Origin: a virus
Strand: one strand, 5' to 3'
Virus record (IMG/VR): IMGVR_UViG_3300017917_001009
Span: 1-20,951 of that record
DNA length: 20,951 nucleotides
A program made the position numbers and the translations under genes. Positions within the stretch are counted from its first letter, which is position 1; each line of letters opens with the position of its first letter. A model generated the notes under the pieces. It was not told the DNA's origin. It saw only the letters and a list, made by a program, of their open reading frames with translations, and searched no databases. This document shows, piece by piece, positions 14,913 to 20,951 of the stretch.

Positions 14913-15549
14913 CAGTTCCTATATGTCTGGAAGAAAGTCATATTTACCTAGTGCTACTAGACCCCAAGCAATTATTTTTTCCGATAATGAAGGAACCCTA
15001 GATTCAGGAATGTATATTCCAAATGGAAATGAGTGGGAAGATTTTATAATTTTGACAGACGGTAATCGTGGAGAAATCAATATGTCTCAGCAAAGAATAG
15101 AATCAAGACAGAGAATGATAAATGGAAATATGAGATCATATTGGATAGCAGATAAAATAAATCTGTCAACGTCATGGAATAGGATTCCATCTAGAGCATA
15201 TTCTCAGTCAGTAGATTTTAATGAAAATACTGGGCAAATAATTGAAAACCCATCAACATATTCTATGTATACTGTAGATGGTGGCGCTGGTGGGGTTGAT
15301 ATAGTCAACTGGTATGAAAACCATCCAGGCCCATTTTGGGTTTTTCTTGCATATGATAAATTTAGAGTAAATGGCGTAGAAAACTTCAATAGGCTTGGAG
15401 GATATAATCAAGTTCTCAAAATGTATTTTTCAGCATTTGATTATAATATTGAAAAGCGCGGGGGAACAAATCAAGGTAATATGTGGAATAACAATAAAAC
15501 TGTGGGATTTGATTTTTGGAATATTAACCTTTCTTTGGAAGAGGTTTAA
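14905..15549 (+). CDS. Probable distal tail (Dit-like) / minor tail protein
   Basis: A 214-residue protein starting at GTG, overlapping the end of the tape measure gene by eight bases; AGGGGA (14894-14899) supports the start. It is rich in aromatic and Asn residues and mostly beta. Segments include WEDFIILTDGNRGEINMS, MRSYWIADKINLSTSWN and a central FWVFLAYDKF. The end, DFWNINLSLEEV, is the type of closing strand seen in baseplate and distal tail proteins. By position (between tape measure and hub) it would form the ring that joins the tube to the hub. I recognise no strict family motif, so 'minor tail protein' is the safe name and Dit the likely role. Confidence 0.6.
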   Translation: MASSSYMSGRKSYLPSATRPQAIIFSDNEGTLDSGMYIPNGNEWEDFIILTDGNRGEINMSQQRIESRQRMINGNMRSYWIADKINLSTSWNRIPSRAYSQSVDFNENTGQIIENPSTYSMYTVDGGAGGVDIVNWYENHPGPFWVFLAYDKFRVNGVENFNRLGGYNQVLKMYFSAFDYNIEKRGGTNQGNMWNNNKTVGFDFWNINLSLEEV

Positions 15550-18500
15550 ATGTTTCAGTCCACACAACTGGCAAATCATTTAGCAACCTCTGACACAATT
15601 AAAACTGAATCAGCGGTATATGCTGAATGGAATATGAATCAACCAGATAATATTGAAAGGGTTGGAAACTATAGATATAGGCCAACATATAGCGGTTCTC
15701 AATATTATCTAATACCAATGTCATATGATCCATCAGATGTTGGTGAATACTATACGGGAGCAACAGATTCAGATATCGTAATTGATTCTGGATTTAATGA
15801 TTTTGATAGCCCATCACTATTTTTAGAAAACAAGGATAAGTTTAAATTATTCTACTCATTAGATGATTGTATTAAACCATACAGACCAAGGTCTGGTATA
15901 AACAAGATGTTGTACCTTAACAATACTGGGACACAAAAACAATATATTACAAATCCGCCACCAATTAATGCAGTAAATCAGGCAATACAAAACTCTTCTA
16001 AAACTAGTATTACGAATAGGCCACGATACTATCTTGCATCTAAAGAAGATTTGTTTAAATATTGGACTTCATATAGAACAGAATATGGTATGCCGACACC
16101 AAGGCCAGGGCAAGCCATCGCTCAGGTTTTACGCCAAGTAGACAGAGGAATATCTTTTGCCCTTGACGGAATAAATTATATTGAAGACGCCGCACCATTT
16201 TTTGTATATAAAGAAAGCGTTCCCACTAATAAAATTGTAATAAAAATGCAAACAAATGTTGGCGATGTAAACCTTGGAAATGTCAGGGTAGGAAATCAAG
16301 AAATTCCTGATCCATTATATGTAGGAAATAATACACAAACAACACCTGTGGTGTGGAGAATAGAAAAACTTACATCAGACAACTCATGGGAAACAATAAT
16401 TTCTTTTGACGAAAACTCTTTAAGATCAAATAATGAGCCGCTTATAGGGGCAGATGGTTATTTGGAAATATCATATGGACTTAATATTCCAGAAAAATAT
16501 AAATCAAATTTTGTTTTTGCTGGGAAAATAGCAAACACTACATTGCTTCCAGACGCAGCGCCTGCTGGATATGCATATTTAGTTCAACAAAATGAAACAG
16601 ATATCGGAACATTTTATGTTTCTGTTTCTGACGGAATAACGTATGACTATGAATCATTTGTCCCAGAATATGCTTGGCAAATATCAGAAGAACCAATTAA
16701 TATAAATAGTAACTTTGTTACTAAAATTACAGATCCAGAATATTATATTTCACAGGGTGGTGAAACGGTATACAGAGAATTTGAATTTATTGATGGAATA
16801 CGACTTGTTGTAAAAACAATGAATAAGCCAAGTTGCACTTTTGATTTAATTGAGGTATCTCCGAGGCTAACAGTAGATTTAACGGAAATGGTATCAAGTT
16901 TTTCTATGACAAAAACAATGTCTGATCTAGGAAATGGGTCTATTCCAGTAGGATCACTCAATGCATCAATTGGACAAATAGAAATATTTGACAGCGACTT
17001 TGCCTTTAATGAAAACAATTCTTTTGATTTTTCTACAAAAACAGGTAGCATTCTTGCTCAATATACGGAAATTCCTGTAAAATTTCTTTTTTATGAAATA
17101 ACAAAAGAAGTAGACGGCATAGATTATTTCATTCCAGTAAAAACTATGTATAGTGATTCATTCCCACAAGCCGCTGGAAATGCTGGTGTAATATCTATTG
17201 AACTTAGAGATTTTTATTTATTTCTTGAATCAATGCCTGCACCAGAACTTTTGCTTACAGATATTTCACTAAGTTGGGCTATATCAATATTGCTAGACAA
17301 TATTGGTTTTTCCAATTATTCTTTTAAGAGAATAGATAATTATCCAGAGCCAGTTATTCCATACTTTTTTGTTGAACCAAACCAAAATTGCGCAGAAGTC
17401 TTACAAAAATTAGCAGTAGCAAGCCAATCAGCAATGTTCTTTGATGAATATAATAACTTAGTTATTATGTCAAAAGAGTATCTTTTGCCGAGCAATGAAG
17501 AAGAACGAGCAACAGATTTCACCCTATATGGACAACAAGAAGATTCATATTTACCGAACATTGTTTCTCTATCTTCTGAAGAAAAGAAAATATACAACAG
17601 TGGTCAAATAAACTATACAACAAGATATATTCAGAGGAGTATTGGATCTACAAAAACAGCCCAAACACTAGATGAATATAAAAACTATATATATCGACCA
17701 GTCCTTCTTTGGGAGGTGCCAGGAAGAGAATCAACAAAAAGTATAAATGAAATTGGAGCACAAAATTCTGGATATACTTTATCTGCTATTCCACTGTCTA
17801 CTAAACTAACCTCAGAATTACCATATGCAAGAAACAATATTTTATATAATAATATAATTAATGTTGGTGAAAATGTATATTGGATAGCATCTTACAATGG
17901 CTATTTTTATGCTAATGGGGAAATTATTAGATATGATGCAATAGAATATAGTATAAGTGGTCAAGCACTACCAGTATGGATAACAAATAATCAAGAATAC
18001 CAAGACTATTTTGGAAAACTCCCATTTAATGGAAAAATGTATCCAACAGGGAATGTAAGAATTTATACAAATCCAGAGTATCAAGAAATTAATGGCATTT
18101 TTACTATAAAAGATGGAATTGTTAAAGAGCATGGCAGAGGACAGTTTGGCACTCAAATAACTGAACATACAGCAGGCCTTATAGATGACAACTATTGGAC
18201 AAATAATTCATATGTCCGTGGATGTTTTCAAGACTCCGCAAAATATTTATTCACTACTAGCGACTACGTGGTGTATCCAACAAATTTAGTTGGCGGTATA
18301 GCAGGAGAGTATAGTGGATATATTACAGATCAAGAAGGATACAAAGCAACAAGTAGCGCCTCTGTTCAAATAAAAAATTCTGGAGTAGTTACTATACCAA
18401 TACAGACAAATAAACTATTTTTACAAGGCGATACAATAATTGCCAGAGGATATACTTCTGCTTCAGCAGCACAAAGCAATGTTCAAATAACACAAGCAAG

Positions 18501-20703
18501 AAATATGATGATTGGACCTATATCATCATATGATAAAACAACTGGATCTCTTGTTTTTGAAGTTAAAGAAGCATATGATGCTGGCACAACCTTGCCATAT
18601 TGGGTTATATCATTCACTGGAAAAACTGGAAATAATATCGTTATTGAAAATACAACAATAAATGCAAATATTCTTGCGGCTCAGTCATCAAGAAACGGAG
18701 TTATAAAAAACTTTTTGTCAGAAAAATATCTAACAGAACAAGAAGTAAACTATATGAAAACAACAAGTCCAGGAACAGTACAGTCATCGGCCCTAGTTTT
18801 TAATGGACCAAGCATTCCGTTTTATTTAAATGCATCAGACTTTGTTTCTTATATTTATAAAGATTTTACAGATCCAAATACTGGTTCAGCAGCACCATAT
18901 AAACATTTTGGTACAAGAATGAGGATAATTGGGAAAATAGAGTCAAGTTCTAATACTTCCCAAACGCCAATTGGAGCATATCCAATCTATCAAGGATCTG
19001 CTGGATCATCTAGTGGACTATTTTTTGAATATGGTGCAACATCTCCATTGTCCCAAAACAGTCCTAACCAAGCAGTAAAAATATACGGCGGTTCAGGTGG
19101 AATTGGAATAGGGGTAAATAAAGAAACAAATAATGGATATTTTCTAGAAATAGTTGGATTAACATCAGATAATGTAAATCAGTATGCAAATAATAATACT
19201 GCTAACACTATAACATATAAAATATTGGCTTCCCCAGTACCTACTTGTGTTAATAATGAGGTTACTGTTCATACAGAAATTCAACACAATTTACAAGTCG
19301 GTCAACCAGTAACAATTATTGGTTTAATTGATAGCAACGATCCATCAAATACTAGAACAGCACTTAATGGACAATATATTGTTACTGCTGTAAACGTAGA
19401 TAAAAAATCATTTAAATATAAAATTAGTCAATCCCCTGCTCTTTCTACTACTGTTTCTGTTGATACAAATACTGCTAAAGTTATTCAAGAAGGCGCTCAA
19501 AGAACATCAATTGCAAACATCTTCTTTTATAAAGTTTTAGCAGATCCATCAAATAAAAAGGCTGTTCCATACAGATTATGGCGCGGCCTCGCCCAAATAA
19601 ATCTTGATAGCGGAGATTTTATTGGACAGAATAGATTAGCGGGAGAAAATGCAACAACTGTATATGATTTAGCAGCAGAATATGTAAATATTGGAAGCAC
19701 AAGAAGATTTTTCCTTTATTTAAATGGAAAACAAATAGCAACAGTTGATGATACAAATCCTCTTCCAGAATACAACAGCATGGCAGTTTTTGTCCGAGGA
19801 TCGTCAAAATGTATGTTTGAAAATGTTTATGCTCTTGGTAAAAATTATTCTAATAACACAGAGTTTTCAGTTAATACAGGAATAGCATCTATCTTTGGAG
19901 ATGAAGAAATAGATGCGTCGGAAGCACTAAGAAAATATGCAATGAGTGGCATAATAAGAAAAACATTTTTATCTGGAATAAAGAGTGAAGATGGATCAAG
20001 TTATCGAATGTACTTTGATGAGTTTGGCACCATTCTTAGAGAATGTGCATATTTTAATATTAAATATGATAGGGCATATCCAGCACTTTATGCACGACTA
20101 ATGAAAACCCTAAACAACTTTAAAGGATATACTACGTCTGGATTCCTAGCAGGACCATACGGGGCAGAATTTTTAGTATTTAATTCTACAGACTTTAACT
20201 TAAACCTTGACGATACCTCTGGAAACTATTTAAGAATTCAAGGTGTTGCTTTCACTCAAGACACAACATATAATTTAACAGTTGATGACTACTTCAAGAA
20301 AAAATCAATAATAGATCCATCAGAAATATCAAATTCTCAAACGATTACAAATCCAAACAAAGTTTTGCAAGAATATAATAGAATTAAAAATAGTCGAATA
20401 AAGTATGGGGTAAATGAATTTACTCCAATAGAAAGCCCATATATTCAAACTACCGCAGATGCCGAAAAAATTTTTGGATGGGTAATAGATAAAGTCTCTG
20501 TCCCTAAGAAATTAGTGGGAGTTAAAACCTTTGCAACATCTAATGCACAACTTGGTGATATTGTTAATATAAACTACAAGTATGACCAAGGCGATGGAAT
20601 CAGTCTAATATCTCCAGAAGATAAAAGATTCGTCATATATAATATTGAATATACAAAAAATATTGAGGGACCACAAACCCTTATATATTTAGCGGAGGTA
20701 TAA
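15550..20703 (+). CDS. Tail tip hub protein with nested carbohydrate-binding-like insertions
   Basis: A 1717-residue protein that starts directly after the previous stop, with GGAAGAGG five bases upstream. Residues 1-430 are beta-rich (YKESVPTNKIVIKMQTNVG near 220, LIEVSPRLTVDLTEMV near 435). About 430-650 resembles the N-terminal domains of Tal/gp27-type hubs, with SLSWAISILLDNIGF near 575. About 784-905 is an aromatic-rich module (FYANGEIIRYDA, HGRGQFGTQI) that I cannot name. About 1115-1430 looks like a concanavalin/LamG-type domain (RRFFLYLNGKQIATVDD). This is itself interrupted at about 1230-1310 by a small beta domain with LQVGQPVTIIGL and LNGQYIVTAV. About 1450-1717 returns to hub-like sequence, ending LGDIVNINYKYDQG and LIYLAEV. 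It probably makes the central tail tip and binds surface polysaccharide. No protease catalytic motif was found. Confidence 0.75.
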   Translation: MFQSTQLANHLATSDTIKTESAVYAEWNMNQPDNIERVGNYRYRPTYSGSQYYLIPMSYDPSDVGEYYTGATDSDIVIDSGFNDFDSPSLFLENKDKFKLFYSLDDCIKPYRPRSGINKMLYLNNTGTQKQYITNPPPINAVNQAIQNSSKTSITNRPRYYLASKEDLFKYWTSYRTEYGMPTPRPGQAIAQVLRQVDRGISFALDGINYIEDAAPFFVYKESVPTNKIVIKMQTNVGDVNLGNVRVGNQEIPDPLYVGNNTQTTPVVWRIEKLTSDNSWETIISFDENSLRSNNEPLIGADGYLEISYGLNIPEKYKSNFVFAGKIANTTLLPDAAPAGYAYLVQQNETDIGTFYVSVSDGITYDYESFVPEYAWQISEEPININSNFVTKITDPEYYISQGGETVYREFEFIDGIRLVVKTMNKPSCTFDLIEVSPRLTVDLTEMVSSFSMTKTMSDLGNGSIPVGSLNASIGQIEIFDSDFAFNENNSFDFSTKTGSILAQYTEIPVKFLFYEITKEVDGIDYFIPVKTMYSDSFPQAAGNAGVISIELRDFYLFLESMPAPELLLTDISLSWAISILLDNIGFSNYSFKRIDNYPEPVIPYFFVEPNQNCAEVLQKLAVASQSAMFFDEYNNLVIMSKEYLLPSNEEERATDFTLYGQQEDSYLPNIVSLSSEEKKIYNSGQINYTTRYIQRSIGSTKTAQTLDEYKNYIYRPVLLWEVPGRESTKSINEIGAQNSGYTLSAIPLSTKLTSELPYARNNILYNNIINVGENVYWIASYNGYFYANGEIIRYDAIEYSISGQALPVWITNNQEYQDYFGKLPFNGKMYPTGNVRIYTNPEYQEINGIFTIKDGIVKEHGRGQFGTQITEHTAGLIDDNYWTNNSYVRGCFQDSAKYLFTTSDYVVYPTNLVGGIAGEYSGYITDQEGYKATSSASVQIKNSGVVTIPIQTNKLFLQGDTIIARGYTSASAAQSNVQITQARNMMIGPISSYDKTTGSLVFEVKEAYDAGTTLPYWVISFTGKTGNNIVIENTTINANILAAQSSRNGVIKNFLSEKYLTEQEVNYMKTTSPGTVQSSALVFNGPSIPFYLNASDFVSYIYKDFTDPNTGSAAPYKHFGTRMRIIGKIESSSNTSQTPIGAYPIYQGSAGSSSGLFFEYGATSPLSQNSPNQAVKIYGGSGGIGIGVNKETNNGYFLEIVGLTSDNVNQYANNNTANTITYKILASPVPTCVNNEVTVHTEIQHNLQVGQPVTIIGLIDSNDPSNTRTALNGQYIVTAVNVDKKSFKYKISQSPALSTTVSVDTNTAKVIQEGAQRTSIANIFFYKVLADPSNKKAVPYRLWRGLAQINLDSGDFIGQNRLAGENATTVYDLAAEYVNIGSTRRFFLYLNGKQIATVDDTNPLPEYNSMAVFVRGSSKCMFENVYALGKNYSNNTEFSVNTGIASIFGDEEIDASEALRKYAMSGIIRKTFLSGIKSEDGSSYRMYFDEFGTILRECAYFNIKYDRAYPALYARLMKTLNNFKGYTTSGFLAGPYGAEFLVFNSTDFNLNLDDTSGNYLRIQGVAFTQDTTYNLTVDDYFKKKSIIDPSEISNSQTITNPNKVLQEYNRIKNSRIKYGVNEFTPIESPYIQTTADAEKIFGWVIDKVSVPKKLVGVKTFATSNAQLGDIVNINYKYDQGDGISLISPEDKRFVIYNIEYTKNIEGPQTLIYLAEV

Positions 20704-20706
20704 AAA

Positions 20707-20951
20707 ATGCCATTGATATATGCTGGAGGACAGTGGAGATATGTTCCACCGTCTGCACAGGCTAATGCTGCAACGCCAAAGCCACCCCCCCCTCCTCCTC
20801 CACCTCCCCCTCCCCCACCTCCTCCTCCACGTTACGTTTCTGGAGAAGGGAGTATTATTGCTCAGGCTCCCCAACTTTATCGACCCCCGCCACCACCACC
20901 AGTTACTTTTAGGCCTCCAGATTATCCAGACCGTCCAATTCCTCCAGGACC
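20707..20951 (+). CDS. Proline-rich tail protein, N-terminal part (3' end outside window)
   Basis: An ATG at 20707, seven bases after GGAGGT (20694-20699), opens a frame that runs to the window end (81 residues visible). The N-terminus is MPLIYAGGQWRYVPPSAQ, then an Ala/Asn link. Next come 16 consecutive prolines (residues 26-41), a short ordered-looking stretch (RYVSGEGSIIAQAPQLY), six more prolines (60-65) and more Pro-rich sequence. Long proline runs form stiff polyproline-II rods. Following a hub gene, it could be a tail fibre or spike whose stalk is that rod. No receptor-binding or enzymatic domain is visible in the part present. Sixteen prolines in a row would need EF-P to be translated efficiently. 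Confidence 0.82.
   Translation, partial: MPLIYAGGQWRYVPPSAQANAATPKPPPPPPPPPPPPPPPPRYVSGEGSIIAQAPQLYRPPPPPPVTFRPPDYPDRPIPPG
20782..20829 (+). repeat. Polyproline codon tract (16 CCN codons), C-rich DNA
   Basis: Forty-eight bases encode only proline with all of CCT, CCA and CCC mixed, including C-runs of eight (20785-20792) and five (20806-20810, 20812-20816). Mixed codon use shows that the tract is not one simple trinucleotide repeat. The minus strand carries long G-runs and could form a quadruplex. Confidence 0.85.

Noticed and set aside
1-20951. CRISPR arrays, tRNA genes, insertion sequences or attachment sites
   Set aside because: No regularly spaced repeats, cloverleaf-like sequences, transposase frames or direct-repeat ends were seen; all longer stretches are occupied by the structural genes.

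Overview
The window is one continuous, plus-strand morphogenesis block of a long-tailed, non-contractile (siphovirus-type) tailed bacteriophage or prophage. The gene order is the classic one: portal (partial), prohead protease with a fused scaffold, major capsid protein, a small SAP/HeH-like protein, four neck genes (connector, stopper-like, HK97 gp10-like, tail terminator), tail tube, tail-assembly chaperone pair with a -1 frameshift, a 2323-residue tape measure, a distal-tail-like protein, a 1717-residue tail hub, and the start of a proline-rich tail protein that runs off the window. There is no tail sheath gene. No integrase, lysis, replication, tRNA or CRISPR sequence is present. The DNA is A+T-rich, and start codons include TTG and GTG. 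The host cannot be read from this stretch; the promoter-like sites look like those used by an ordinary bacterial sigma-70-type holoenzyme.

Head region (1-3780). The protease gene carries a perfect internal Shine-Dalgarno and in-frame ATG at 1479. This implies a separately made 192-residue scaffolding protein, an arrangement like lambda C/Nu3. The capsid gene has a strong ribosome site, exclusively CGT/CGC arginine codons, a tandem TGATAA stop and a strong downstream hairpin.

Neck and tail region (3781-7913). The neck genes are packed with overlaps or gaps of a few bases. The tail tube gene repeats the expression hallmarks of the capsid gene: a strong Shine-Dalgarno, CGY-biased arginine codons, tandem TGATAA and a downstream hairpin terminator with a UUCG tetraloop. 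The chaperone gene contains the canonical slippery heptamer GGGAAAC.

Tail tip region (7941-20951). The tape measure has a TP901-type core, a membrane-like hydrophobic section, a long coiled coil and two distant copies of a Gly-rich LTPGE motif. The hub gene looks like a baseplate hub split by nested insertions: a concanavalin/LamG-like domain that is itself interrupted by a small beta domain. It is followed by a gene with 16 consecutive proline codons.

The least expected layer is regulatory. Five of the six longer intergenic gaps contain TATAAT, three of them as a full TGnTATAAT extended -10. Two sit directly behind a hairpin, giving hairpin/promoter units after the two most abundant structural genes. 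This suggests that the late block is divided into separately tuned transcription units instead of being one uniform message.
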